From: Taibaiella sp. | Lineage (GTDB): Bacteria; Bacteroidota; Bacteroidia; Chitinophagales; Chitinophagaceae | DNA: 64,000 bases | Direction: 5' to 3' | Assembly: GCA_016786705.1 (NCBI GenBank) | Contig: JAEUVV010000003.1 | Location: 457,425-521,424 of the forward strand | In this document: positions 44,782 to 53,484 of the stretch, piece after piece | Layout: every line of letters starts with the position of its first letter | How positions within the stretch are numbered: position 1 is the first letter of the stretch | The notes under the pieces: generated by a model | Told to the model about the DNA's origin: nothing | What the model saw: only the letters and a program-made list of their open reading frames with translations | Databases searched by the model: none | Program-made: the position numbers and the translations under genes

Positions 44782-44876
44782 GAGAGAATTAAAACCAAAA
44801 ACTTAGAAAAAAAGAAACACAAAAAAAGCGGCAAGCAGAATAAGAAGAGCAAAAAAGAGATTAAGCATGAGAAGGC

Positions 44877-44918
44877 TGCATAAAAAAATCCCCTGTTTCC
44901 AGGGGATTTTTTTATGCA
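44877..44918. terminator. Bidirectional terminator between the TPR gene and lptF/G
   Basis: A perfect 19-bp stem (44877-44895 with 44900-44918) and a TTTC loop, with a T run inside each outer arm (core TCCCCTG). It can stop both the plus-strand rtcB/TPR transcript and the minus-strand tgt-lptF/G transcript. Confidence 0.92.
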
Positions 44919-44942
44919 GTAAAGCCCTATAAAGCATGGCAC

Positions 44943-46013
44943 CTATGTCGCCTGCCTACGGTATAAATACACCGCTAAGATCATAAAAATAAAATTCGGT
45001 ATCCATACGGCTATAACCGGGTGCAAACCACTGTTAACCGTAAATGTTGCAGTAAGCTGCATCGTCAATATATACAAGGCACTAATGGCAATACCGATCG
45101 CCAGGTGCAGCCCGCTGCCACCCCGCACTTTACGGGAAGCGATACATACACCGATGATCACAAGAATAAAGGCCGCGAACGGCTGGGCGGAACGTTTGTA
45201 CAGTTCAATTTCAAAATCGGAGACATTCTCAGCCCCCCTGGATTTTTCCCGGGCGATAAAGGCCGACAGTTCCGGCGTTGTCAGCTCGATCTTGATATTA
45301 CGGTCGATATTTAAATCTTCAGGAGTAAAATTATATTTTTTCCGGAGCTCGTCTTTCTTTTCCAGGTGCTCGGCAATGCTGTCGTTCTTCAGGTGCACCA
45401 CATTGCTCATTACCCATTCTTTCTTCTCTTTATCATAAGATACTCTTTCGGCAATGATCTTTTCCTTAAGATTTACCCCTTTGATCGTTTCTATGGTAAA
45501 ATTATTACCACTGGCATTTTCGAGATTGAACGTACCTACATAAATATAGGTGCTATCCGATATTTTAAGGTGAACGCCGTCCGCCGATACTTTTTTATCA
45601 TAAAAGTATTTACGCAGGAAGGTATTCATAATCGTGTTGGCCTTTGGGATCAGGTAGTGATTCGTAACCAGGTTCGAGGCGCACAATAAGATTCCGCCAA
45701 TGATAAAAGGCCTTAAGAACCGGACGAATGAAGTACCGGTCGCCAATATGGCAATGATCTCGGTACGATAAGCCAGGCGGGAGGTATAATAAATGGTAGC
45801 GAGGAATACAAACAAAGGAAACAGCAGCGTAATAAAGCTCGGCGCGGTCACCAGGAAATAAATAAACAGTTCCCCGGTTGGCGCCTTGTACCTTACAAAA
45901 TCATCTATCTTCTGCGTATAGTCGATCACGCAGATGATTACCGACATCATTAATACAAAGAATAAGAATGTCACTAAAAATTTAGATAATATGTAGCGGT
46001 CCAGTTTTGTCAT
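44943..46013 (-). CDS. LptF/LptG family LPS export permease
   Basis: The 356-residue inner-membrane protein belongs to the YjgP/YjgQ family, the permease partner of LptB that extracts LPS for transport to the outer membrane. Three N-terminal helices (KFLVTFLFFVLMMSVIICVI, FIYFLVTAPSFITLLFPLFV, a third near residue 100), a periplasmic beta-jelly-roll region (about 130-260) and three C-terminal helices fit the fold. I chose the ATG at 46013 (MTKLDRYILSKF) over a GTG two codons upstream. It lies 25 nt behind tgt, a common pairing in Bacteroidota. Whether it acts as LptF or LptG is open. Confidence 0.94.
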   Translation of the reverse strand: MTKLDRYILSKFLVTFLFFVLMMSVIICVIDYTQKIDDFVRYKAPTGELFIYFLVTAPSFITLLFPLFVFLATIYYTSRLAYRTEIIAILATGTSFVRFLRPFIIGGILLCASNLVTNHYLIPKANTIMNTFLRKYFYDKKVSADGVHLKISDSTYIYVGTFNLENASGNNFTIETIKGVNLKEKIIAERVSYDKEKKEWVMSNVVHLKNDSIAEHLEKKDELRKKYNFTPEDLNIDRNIKIELTTPELSAFIAREKSRGAENVSDFEIELYKRSAQPFAAFILVIIGVCIASRKVRGGSGLHLAIGIAISALYILTMQLTATFTVNSGLHPVIAVWIPNFIFMILAVYLYRRQAT

Positions 46014-46038
46014 GAGCACCTGCTTTATTCTGCTTGGT

Positions 46039-47169
46039 TTATAACCTTGTTTTAACCCGGGCCAATGCCGAATTTTTCCATTGCCCGAAAGTACCCTTTA
46101 ATATTTGCGCCCTTGCTTCCTGCGCCAGGTGTAGGTAGAAGCTCAGGTTTTGCAGGCTCGCCAGCTGCAAACCCAATATTTCCTGTGCCTGGAACAAATG
46201 CCGCAAATAGGCTTTCGTGTAATAATTACTTGAAGGAGCAGCGATGCCATCATCAATCGGTGAAAAATCGGCTTCCCATTTTTTATTCTTGATATTGATT
46301 ACTCCATTAGAGGTAAACAACATCCCGTTACGGCCATTACGCGTCGGCATCACGCAGTCAAACATATCCACACCTAAGGAAATGTTCTCGATGATATTCC
46401 ATGGCGTACCTACTCCCATTAAATAACGTGGTTTATCCTTCGGAAGTATATCGCAGACCAAACCGCACATTTCATACATATCAGCTTCCGGCTCGCCAAC
46501 AGATAAACCACCTATAGCATTACCATCCGCGCCTTTTGAAGCAATGTATTCCGCCGACTGTTTGCGCAGGTCTTTATAAGTACTGCCCTGGACGATTGGG
46601 AACAATGATTGATTATAACCGTATTTGGGCTCGGTTTCTGCCATGCGTTGCACACAACGGTCCAGCCATCTATGGGTCATTTCCATAGATTTTTTGGCAT
46701 AATTAAAATCGCAGGGATAAGGGGTACATTCATCAAAAGCCATCACGATATCGGCACCGATACTGCGCTGGATATCCATTACACGTTCCGGTGAAAACAA
46801 GTGCCTGGAACCGTCAATATGCGACTGGAACATCGCTCCTTCTTCTTTCAGCTTACGATTGCCGGAAAGGGAAAATACCTGGTAACCACCGCTGTCCGTC
46901 AAGATAGGCTTATGCCAGCCGTTAAATTTATGTAATCCGCCGGCTTTCTCCAGGATATCGGTTCCCGGTCTTAAATATAAATGGTAGGTATTGCCTAAAA
47001 TGATCTGTGCCTTGACATCGTTCAGCAGCTGGTCCTGCATCACTGCTTTCACACTGCCTACGGTGCCTACCGGCATAAATATCGGTGTTTCGATCACCCC
47101 ATGATCGGTATGCAGTAAACCTGCTCTTGCTCCTGTATCCGGGCATACCGCCTGTAATTCAAATTTCAT
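46039..47169 (-). CDS. tgt: tRNA-guanine(34) transglycosylase lacking the zinc site
   Basis: Tgt exchanges guanine 34 of GUN-anticodon tRNAs for preQ1 in queuosine synthesis. The 376-residue length is normal, and the active-site segments are present (LTDSGGYQVFSLSG, AFDECTPYP, GGLSVGEPEADMYEMCG, YLMGVGTPWNI, FDCVMPTRNGRNGMLFT). However, the C-terminal zinc site (CxCxxC...H in other bacteria) is replaced by Ile309, Ala311, Ser314 and Gln340; the spacing to the fourth position (31 residues) is preserved. It should therefore fold without zinc. It is cotranscribed with lptF/G; a TACTTTTG -7 box is at 47193-47200. Confidence 0.96.
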   Translation of the reverse strand: MKFELQAVCPDTGARAGLLHTDHGVIETPIFMPVGTVGSVKAVMQDQLLNDVKAQIILGNTYHLYLRPGTDILEKAGGLHKFNGWHKPILTDSGGYQVFSLSGNRKLKEEGAMFQSHIDGSRHLFSPERVMDIQRSIGADIVMAFDECTPYPCDFNYAKKSMEMTHRWLDRCVQRMAETEPKYGYNQSLFPIVQGSTYKDLRKQSAEYIASKGADGNAIGGLSVGEPEADMYEMCGLVCDILPKDKPRYLMGVGTPWNIIENISLGVDMFDCVMPTRNGRNGMLFTSNGVINIKNKKWEADFSPIDDGIAAPSSNYYTKAYLRHLFQAQEILGLQLASLQNLSFYLHLAQEARAQILKGTFGQWKNSALARVKTRL

Positions 47170-47192
47170 TTAATTGTTTTTCAAATGGATTG

Positions 47193-47200
47193 CAAAAGTA
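47193..47200 (-). promoter_or_regulatory. -7 promoter box of tgt
   Basis: On the minus strand TACTTTTG matches the consensus, 23 nt before the tgt start codon. No -33 box stands at the right distance. Confidence 0.45.
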
Positions 47201-47276
47201 GCCAATAAAACAGTACCGTTAAAATCTTTACACGCTGTCAAAATTTAAGCTTATCAACCGCAGGGTATTTTATTGT

Positions 47277-47981
47277 TTACCGCTTTAGCGGATGCAGGTA
47301 ATCGTATTGTTTTTGGTTCAGAAAGATCAAAATACATGGGTAAGTATCCCAGAGATACAATCGTTCGCTTGCCCCAATCTTATCCAGGTGGTAATTCAGA
47401 TGCTTAATCAATGCATTGCAAAAGTCCGGTTCATCTACACTTTCACCTCCAACCTGGTATTCGTTACCATTAATGAATAGTTTAATTGTATCTACCGCCT
47501 CAACCACCTCCTCTATTCGTACCTGTTGCCCCAAACGACCCAGGTAATTATAAAATGGGTTAAGGTCATCATAATCACGCCTTGCCTGGACACCTTCCAT
47601 TTTAGTCAGGACACCCACCGGGTCGATAATTAAATGATGAAAATAGTCCAGGACAAAACTATGCTTATCATATGGAAACAGGAAAAGCCTGAGCTGTATG
47701 GCAATATCAGCTTCGGTACACCTGACCGCCTGCAGGCAGGTTATAAAAGCTTCTTTTTCCGGGGCTGAAAAATGTTCGAAATAATCAATGGCACCTAGCT
47801 TTTGTATGAGTTCAGTATTCTGTTCCTTTTTTAAAGCCAAGGTATGATCTGGCTCCTGCTTTATCTGTGGTAAAGAATCAGGATCTTTATCCAATAGTTT
47901 ATCCAGGAAGTAATTCTTCCCAAACACTATTGAAATAATAAGCCAGGCCACAAGAATCAATAAAAGTAAGCTTAGCTCCAT
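47277..47981 (-). CDS. Membrane-anchored protein of unknown function, paralogue of the next gene
   Basis: The 234-residue protein has one N-terminal membrane helix (ELSLLLLILVAWLIISIVFG) and a soluble domain that I cannot assign. It shares IDYFEHFSAPEKEAF, QLRLFLFPYDKHSFVLDYFH and the C-terminal GASERLYLWDTYPCILIFLN with the gene upstream of it, so they are tandem paralogues. Its ATG overlaps the TGA of that gene by one base, implying translational coupling. Trp/Tyr/Asp-rich conserved segments suggest a compact beta/alpha domain, but no catalytic motif is visible. Confidence 0.8.
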   Translation of the reverse strand: MELSLLLLILVAWLIISIVFGKNYFLDKLLDKDPDSLPQIKQEPDHTLALKKEQNTELIQKLGAIDYFEHFSAPEKEAFITCLQAVRCTEADIAIQLRLFLFPYDKHSFVLDYFHHLIIDPVGVLTKMEGVQARRDYDDLNPFYNYLGRLGQQVRIEEVVEAVDTIKLFINGNEYQVGGESVDEPDFCNALIKHLNYHLDKIGASERLYLWDTYPCILIFLNQKQYDYLHPLKR

Positions 47982-48715
47982 CAAACCCTCCTTTTTTTCT
48001 TATATAAATAATTATATTGCTTTTGATTCAAAAAGATCAGCACAATAGGATAACTGTCAATAATATATAACCTTTCACCGGCCCCAATCTGTTCCAATGC
48101 CCCGTTCAGCGTGGTCACTAATTGATCGCAAAGGCCCTCTTCATCATAAGCGTCATAAAGTAAATCATATACATTCCCGTTTATGATCAGGCGAAACAAT
48201 TCATCGCACTCCTGTTCCACATCGGCTACTTCAACTATTTCCAGTTTAACTTCTAATCCTAAATGCAAAAGATAATCATAAAATGTTGTAAAACCAGTTG
48301 CGTTCCCAGCCCTTAACCCATTCCATTTATCAACATATCCAATAGCGTCTATCACTAAGTTATCATAATAATCAACAACAAAGCTGCGCTTATCCTTTTC
48401 AAATAAGAAATGCCGGAGCTGGGGCTCAAAATCATTTTCATGATGCACAACAGCTTTAAGGGTTTTTAAAAATGCAGCCTGCTCTACCGCAGTAAATGAA
48501 CTGAAATAGTCTATTTTTTTGAGTTGCCTTCTGAGTTGCCAGACACTGATTTTATTTTGAAGGGAATAGGCATATTGCGTCGGGGTCATTAAGCGGGGCA
48601 ACAAAAGCTGGCCGATCACACGGCACAGTTGCACGACGGGATTATGACCAAGAGCGGTGGATATCAAAATATAACTGACCAAAGCCGCCAATATAATAGC
48701 AAAAAATATTTCCAT
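47981..48715 (-). CDS. Membrane-anchored protein of unknown function, paralogue of the preceding gene
   Basis: The 244-residue protein begins at ATG 48715 with a membrane helix (MEIFFAIILAALVSYILIST). The longer frame to 48772 would overlap the trxB terminator hairpin and is rejected. The soluble part (KIDYFSSFTAVEQAAFLKTL, QLRHFLFEKDKRSFVVDYYD, and GAGERLYIIDSYPIVLIFLN near the end) aligns over its length with the downstream gene. Both end with LNQKQYxYL plus basic residues. I do not recognise the family. The pair may form a heteromer at the membrane. Confidence 0.8.
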   Translation of the reverse strand: MEIFFAIILAALVSYILISTALGHNPVVQLCRVIGQLLLPRLMTPTQYAYSLQNKISVWQLRRQLKKIDYFSSFTAVEQAAFLKTLKAVVHHENDFEPQLRHFLFEKDKRSFVVDYYDNLVIDAIGYVDKWNGLRAGNATGFTTFYDYLLHLGLEVKLEIVEVADVEQECDELFRLIINGNVYDLLYDAYDEEGLCDQLVTTLNGALEQIGAGERLYIIDSYPIVLIFLNQKQYNYLYKKKRRV

Positions 48716-48734
48716 TATTCCTAAGCTGCTGATA

Positions 48735-48775
48735 AAACAAAAGTGAGTAAAGCGCTTGTTGCTTTTACTCACTTT
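48735..48775 (-). terminator. Terminator of trxB
   Basis: AAAGTGAGTAAA (48740-48751) pairs perfectly with 48764-48775; on the minus strand the stem is followed by TTTTGTTTTATC. It lies 29 nt behind the trxB stop codon and separates trxB from the unknown gene pair. Confidence 0.88.
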
Positions 48776-48803
48776 GTGATTATTTTGAATTTAAATTCTT
48801 GTA

Positions 48804-49754
48804 TTAATTATGAACCAACTCACCCAGGTACCTTTCGGCATCCAGGGCAGCCATACAGCCGCTACCGGCAGCGGTTACCGCCTGGCGGTACATTTTATCC
48901 TGCACGTCGCCACAGGCAAATACGCCCGCAACATTTGTTTTGGAAGTACCCGGAACGGTCAGGATATAGCCCTGCTCGTCCATATCGATCACGCCTTTGA
49001 ACAGGTCACTGTTCGGCTGGTGGCCGATCGCTACGAAGAACGCGGATACCGGGATCTCCGTTTTTTCGCCGGTCTGGTTGTTAACCACTCTTACGGCCTC
49101 TACTTTTTTCTCTCCCAGGATCTCATCCGTTTCCGTATTCCAGTATACCTGGATATTCGGGGTCTTCAATACTCTTTCCTGCATCACTTTTGAAGCGCGC
49201 ATTTCATCTTTACGGATGAACATATGTACTTTGGTACATAATTTAGCCAGGTAAATCGCTTCTTCACAGGCGGTATCTCCCGCACCTACGATCGCCACTT
49301 CTTTTTCTTTAAAGAAGAAGCCATCACAAACCGCGCAGGCGGAAACACCGTAACCGTTCAGGCGGGTCTCACTTTCAATACCTAACCATTTTGCAGAAGC
49401 TCCTGTAGAAATAATAATTGAATTCGCTTCCACCCAATCCTGCTCGTCTACCTGAACTAAGAACGGGCGAACGCTCAGGTCCACTTTGGACACATAACCC
49501 CAACGCAAGTCGGCACCCATACGGCGCGCCTGGTTTTCAAAATCTTTCATCATTTGCGGGCCCATAATCCCCTCCGGGTAACCGGGATAGTTCTCCACAT
49601 CTGTAGTGATGGTCAGCTGGCCACCGGGTTGCAAACCACTGTACAAAACAGGCTTTAATCCTGCTCTTGAGGCATAAATAGCCGCAGTATATCCTGCGGG
49701 GCCGGAACCGATAATCAAACAATCTATTACTTCTTTCTCTATTTCTGTAGACAT
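48804..49754 (-). CDS. trxB: Thioredoxin-disulfide reductase
   Basis: TrxB uses NADPH and FAD to reduce thioredoxin in the cytosol. The 316-residue protein has the FAD motif GSGPAGYTAAIYASRAG (about 16-32), the redox pair Cys140-Ala-Val-Cys143 followed by DGFF, the NADPH motif GAGDTACEEA, and the second FAD motif FACGDVQDKMYRQAVTAAG. It is expected to supply electrons indirectly to the TlpA-like proteins encoded further right, through cytosolic thioredoxin. It is monocistronic with a terminator. Confidence 0.98.
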   Translation of the reverse strand: MSTEIEKEVIDCLIIGSGPAGYTAAIYASRAGLKPVLYSGLQPGGQLTITTDVENYPGYPEGIMGPQMMKDFENQARRMGADLRWGYVSKVDLSVRPFLVQVDEQDWVEANSIIISTGASAKWLGIESETRLNGYGVSACAVCDGFFFKEKEVAIVGAGDTACEEAIYLAKLCTKVHMFIRKDEMRASKVMQERVLKTPNIQVYWNTETDEILGEKKVEAVRVVNNQTGEKTEIPVSAFFVAIGHQPNSDLFKGVIDMDEQGYILTVPGTSKTNVAGVFACGDVQDKMYRQAVTAAGSGCMAALDAERYLGELVHN

Positions 49755-49842
49755 AATTTTAATTTAAACCTTGCGAAGATAATTTTTTTCACGCAAATTA
49801 AAAATAGACGCCCTCAATATTGAATTAGAGGATTTCTAAGTG

Positions 49843-52269
49843 TTAAAACTTAGCCGCTATTTTAAAATTGATCATACGACTGGTCAGCCTGTTAGGAATA
49901 TAAAAAGAGTAATTATTATTTAATGACTCGATATATTCATAGGAAAGTGTATTGGCAATACCCAGTAAATTGAACACTTCCAGGCTTACCCAAATGGATT
50001 TAAGCCCTTTGAAGAAGCTGTAATAACCGGCTTTATTATTCGCCGCATCTAATAAAAGCGCGGAGAAGCCAATATCAACCCGGCGATAAGCCGGTAAGCG
50101 GAAATTATCGCGACGCTGGAAGTTACGCTCCGGAAGCGGGGCCGGCAGGCCGGTAGCATACATCATATTCAGGTAAACCCTGAAATTGTGGTTCTGGGGC
50201 AGGTAATCGGAAAAGAAAACACCGAAGGTCACCCGGCCATCGGTCGGTCTTGGCTGCCAGTCGCCATATTCCCCGGTTGCAGGGTTTAAAAGGCGCTCCA
50301 TGGTTTTCAGGTAGCCGATACTTACCCAGGATTCCGCATCTTTAACCAGGTCACCGAATAAACGCAGCTCTCCGCCATAGGCATAGCCGATACCATTATT
50401 ATTGGCGGCATAACGGATACGCACATTATCGTAGTCATAAGGTACTAAGTCAGAAAGTGACTTATAGAATAACTCCGCAGTAAATTTAAACGGCCGGTCA
50501 TTCAATGCAATAAAATTGTAATCCAGGCCGGCGGCAAATTGCCAGGATTTCTGGGCTTTAAGATCCGTATTCAAAGAACCGTCCATAGCGCGCATTTCCC
50601 GGTAAAAAGGAGGTTGCGCGTATTGTCCCGCGGCCACTTTGATCAGCATATTCTCCTGCCATTTCGGTTTAAAACTGAAATTGGCCCGCGGACTGATGAT
50701 CATTTCTTTGTTCAGGAAGTTATAAACGCCTCTCACCCCCAGAGTCAGCACCGCGTCAAAGTTTTTGCTCAGCAGGATATTGTCCTGGATATAAGCATCC
50801 GCTTTGTTATAGCTGATCTGGTTGCTGGCTTTAAAATACTGGTACATATTGACCTGGAAAGGATCGTAGGGAATGGAGAAGCCGGCACTATCCCTGCGCT
50901 CCCACTCCATTAAGCGGTCATCAATATTTACATGCTGCACATTACCCCCGAAGCTAAAGAAATGATTACCGGCGCTGTAGGTACCTTTCAATCCTACATT
51001 AGCCACGTTAGCATTCAGGAAATTACGGGCATAACGGTGAATCGCGCCGGCCCCCAGGCTGTACAGCTCTTTACCTAAGTTTTGTGAACCCAGGTCCAAC
51101 TCAACCACGGAAAGTATGTATTCGCTTTTTATATCAAAAGTTTCTTTTTCGTAAGAATTATACAGGCTGCCTAGTAATTTTAGTTTTAATTTTTTATTGG
51201 GCGAATAGGTTAAGGACAGGCCGCCAAAGGTATTGTCAAACTGGTCGATCTCGCCGCCGGTATAAATGGAAGTAAAGGCCAGGGCCTGGGTTACCGAACC
51301 AAAAGCGGTACGGGCACGCTCGGGTTCAAAACGGAAACGGTTGAGGGCATAGTTGCCAATGAATTCCATTTCCAACTTTGGAGAAAACCGGTAATTGATC
51401 ATGGCCTGTATATCGGTAAACGAAGGATTATACTGGCCTTTGGTGGGTTGCGATTGTAATAAATATTGGTTGGTCTTTTGCCGGAAGCCTGCCATAAAGC
51501 TTAGTTTCTTATTCTTGCTGCCACCTGCCAGGTGTGCCTGAAAGCCCAGCAGGCTGGCCATTACAGAGCCCGAAAATTTCTCAGGTCTTTGGTAGGTCAC
51601 ATCCAGTACAGAAGACATTTTATCGCCGTAGCGGGCCTGGAAACCGCCTACAGAGAAGTCCACACGGTCTACCATATCGGGATTAACAAAGCTTAAGCCT
51701 TCTTGCTGCCCACTCCGTACCAGGAAAGGCCGGTTGATCTCGAAATCATTTACATAGACCAGGTTCTCATCAAAGTTACCACCTCTTACAGTGTACTGCG
51801 AGGTCAATTCATTGCGATGCCCTACCAGCATTTTTAACAAGCCCTCAATCCCTTCTGCGCCCGGTAATGCATGTACGTTTTTGGTATTGACACCTATCGT
51901 TCCTACCTGGCCCCGCTCCCGCTCTGCTTTTACCTGTACCGTGCTTAATTGGGTCCCCCTGCTTTCCAGGAAGATATTCCGGGTCCTGGTCTCGCCTTCT
52001 TTAAGCGTAACACTAAAAGGTTCCGACTCAAAATCTACACTGCTGGCCCTTAATACCACGCGCTTGCCTGCCGGCACTTCTATCTCGAAATAACCTAAAG
52101 TATCGGTCAGTACAAACTTATCTGACTTATCAATACTTATGGTAACATCTGCAATGGGGGCCTCGTCGTAATCGGCAACTTTACCTTTCAGTTTCCCGGT
52201 TTGCCCGGCAGAATAAAAGCTGCATAAAATGCAGCTTACTAATAATATTATAGATCTGGATTGTAGCAT
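49843..52269 (-). CDS. TonB-dependent outer-membrane receptor with carboxypeptidase-like N-terminal domain
   Basis: The 808-residue protein has a signal peptide (SIILLVSCILCSFYSAGQ), a carboxypeptidase D regulatory-like beta domain (about 25-110, GKLKGKVADYDEAPIADVTI), a plug domain (about 120-225, VRGGNFDENLVYVNDFEI) and a C-terminal beta-barrel ending in the aromatic strand SRMINFKIAAKF. It should import a substrate with TonB-ExbBD energy. No SusD-type partner follows, so it is not a typical polysaccharide-utilisation pair. The substrate is unknown. Confidence 0.94.
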   Translation of the reverse strand: MLQSRSIILLVSCILCSFYSAGQTGKLKGKVADYDEAPIADVTISIDKSDKFVLTDTLGYFEIEVPAGKRVVLRASSVDFESEPFSVTLKEGETRTRNIFLESRGTQLSTVQVKAERERGQVGTIGVNTKNVHALPGAEGIEGLLKMLVGHRNELTSQYTVRGGNFDENLVYVNDFEINRPFLVRSGQQEGLSFVNPDMVDRVDFSVGGFQARYGDKMSSVLDVTYQRPEKFSGSVMASLLGFQAHLAGGSKNKKLSFMAGFRQKTNQYLLQSQPTKGQYNPSFTDIQAMINYRFSPKLEMEFIGNYALNRFRFEPERARTAFGSVTQALAFTSIYTGGEIDQFDNTFGGLSLTYSPNKKLKLKLLGSLYNSYEKETFDIKSEYILSVVELDLGSQNLGKELYSLGAGAIHRYARNFLNANVANVGLKGTYSAGNHFFSFGGNVQHVNIDDRLMEWERRDSAGFSIPYDPFQVNMYQYFKASNQISYNKADAYIQDNILLSKNFDAVLTLGVRGVYNFLNKEMIISPRANFSFKPKWQENMLIKVAAGQYAQPPFYREMRAMDGSLNTDLKAQKSWQFAAGLDYNFIALNDRPFKFTAELFYKSLSDLVPYDYDNVRIRYAANNNGIGYAYGGELRLFGDLVKDAESWVSIGYLKTMERLLNPATGEYGDWQPRPTDGRVTFGVFFSDYLPQNHNFRVYLNMMYATGLPAPLPERNFQRRDNFRLPAYRRVDIGFSALLLDAANNKAGYYSFFKGLKSIWVSLEVFNLLGIANTLSYEYIESLNNNYSFYIPNRLTSRMINFKIAAKF

Positions 52270-52347
52270 AATGATTTGTCAAAATAAACGAAATTTTAGC
52301 AATTTTTATTGTTATTGGCAGAATAGCTGTTAACAACATTTCATTAC

Positions 52348-52944
52348 CTATTTCCCCTTTATGGTATTCCAGGTTTCAAACAGCACGTCCTGTGATGGCC
52401 GATGCTCCGGTATTTCGCTTAATGGTTCACAAGCCTTCCAGTATTGGCGCATATCTCCGGGTAATGACTGGTACAATTGGGTGCCTTTTGTTTTCCAGGC
52501 AATCATATCATCGCTTACTTCTTTAATGATCTTAGCGGGATTACCTACGACCAGGCTTCGTCTGGGTATTATGGTATTGGCGTTTATGAAGGATAAAGCA
52601 CCTACGATACATTCATCTCCCAGTTCCACATCATCCATTAGCACTGCATTCATACCTACCAGGCAATTCTTACCGATATGCGCGCCATGAATGATCGCGC
52701 CATGACCGATATGCGCGCTTTCTTCCAACCGGACGGTAACGCCCGGAAACATGTGGATAGTACAATTTTCCTGTACATTACAGCCATTAGCGATCTCTAT
52801 CCCGCCCCAGTCGCCGCGCAAAGCAGCCCCGGGACCGATATAAACGTCTTTACCGATAATCACATTGCCGGTAACGATGGCTTGCGGATGCACAAATGCC
52901 GTAGGGTGTACCACGGGAATAAAACCTTTAAATTCGTATATCAT
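52348..52944 (-). CDS. paaY: Gamma-carbonic anhydrase/PaaY-like hexapeptide-repeat protein
   Basis: The 198-residue protein has a left-handed beta-helix of hexapeptide repeats (VTGNVIIGKDVYIGPGAALR to VELGDECIVGALSFI) with the histidines of the gamma-carbonic-anhydrase metal site (HMFPG, HIGHGAIIHGAHIG). The C-terminal extension (MIAWKTKGTQLYQSLPGDMR) is that of PaaY/CaiE proteins. PaaY is a thioesterase that clears a toxic intermediate of phenylacetate degradation. The neighbouring PaaD supports this reading. The gene lies 49 nt behind paaD. Confidence 0.88.
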   Translation of the reverse strand: MIYEFKGFIPVVHPTAFVHPQAIVTGNVIIGKDVYIGPGAALRGDWGGIEIANGCNVQENCTIHMFPGVTVRLEESAHIGHGAIIHGAHIGKNCLVGMNAVLMDDVELGDECIVGALSFINANTIIPRRSLVVGNPAKIIKEVSDDMIAWKTKGTQLYQSLPGDMRQYWKACEPLSEIPEHRPSQDVLFETWNTIKGK

Positions 52945-52993
52945 ATCTCTGTTTATTTTCTTATTGTGCCCTGGTTACAGGCTGCAAAACGGG

Positions 52994-53479
52994 CTAATGA
53001 CATTTAAAATGCTCGAACGGCTCTTTACAGTCCAGGCAACGATACATGGACTTGCAACTGGTAGCGCCAAAGCGGCTTACCAGTTCGGTATGGATGCTGC
53101 CACATTTAGGACAGGCTACTTCATCCTCTTCAAACAGGGCCAGGTCGCTGGATGCCCTGCGTACCGGCGGCGCTATGCCATAGGCCAGCATGCGTTGCCT
53201 GCCCTCTTCCGTAATCCAGTCGGTGGTCCAGGCCGGGCTTAACTGCATCTCAATATCAATATGCTTCAGGCCATGACCCAAAAGGGTCATCCGCACCTGC
53301 ATCGAGATCACGTCCATTGCGGGGCAGCCGCTGTACGTAGGCGTGATGGTCACCTTTACAGAGCTGTCGTCTATTAGCTCCACCGCGCGCAAAATACCCA
53401 TATCCTTAATGCTTACATTAGGAATTTCCGGGTCGGTTACGCTTTCCAGCCATTCATATATCTGCGCTACTGTCAACAT
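52994..53479 (-). CDS. paaD: Phenylacetyl-CoA epoxidase maturation protein PaaD
   Basis: The 161-residue protein has an N-terminal DUF59/MIP18 domain (about 1-90, LESVTDPEIPNVSIKDMGIL, TPTYSGCPAMDVIS) and the C-terminal cysteine cluster that distinguishes PaaD (Cys123, 126, 142, 148 and 151, Cys160). PaaD is thought to insert Fe-S or iron into the PaaABCE oxygenase, whose genes are not in the window. I chose ATG 53479; the frame up to 53506 starts at a TTG inside the upstream rlmI gene. It lies 5 nt behind rlmI and is cotranscribed. Confidence 0.93.
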   Translation of the reverse strand: MLTVAQIYEWLESVTDPEIPNVSIKDMGILRAVELIDDSSVKVTITPTYSGCPAMDVISMQVRMTLLGHGLKHIDIEMQLSPAWTTDWITEEGRQRMLAYGIAPPVRRASSDLALFEEDEVACPKCGSIHTELVSRFGATSCKSMYRCLDCKEPFEHFKCH

Positions 53480-53484
53480 TTTAT

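Noticed and set aside
44782..44883. Lysine-rich stretch annotated as an independent small gene
   Set aside because: No ATG, GTG or TTG stands at a sensible position; it is better described as an in-frame extension behind a stop codon.
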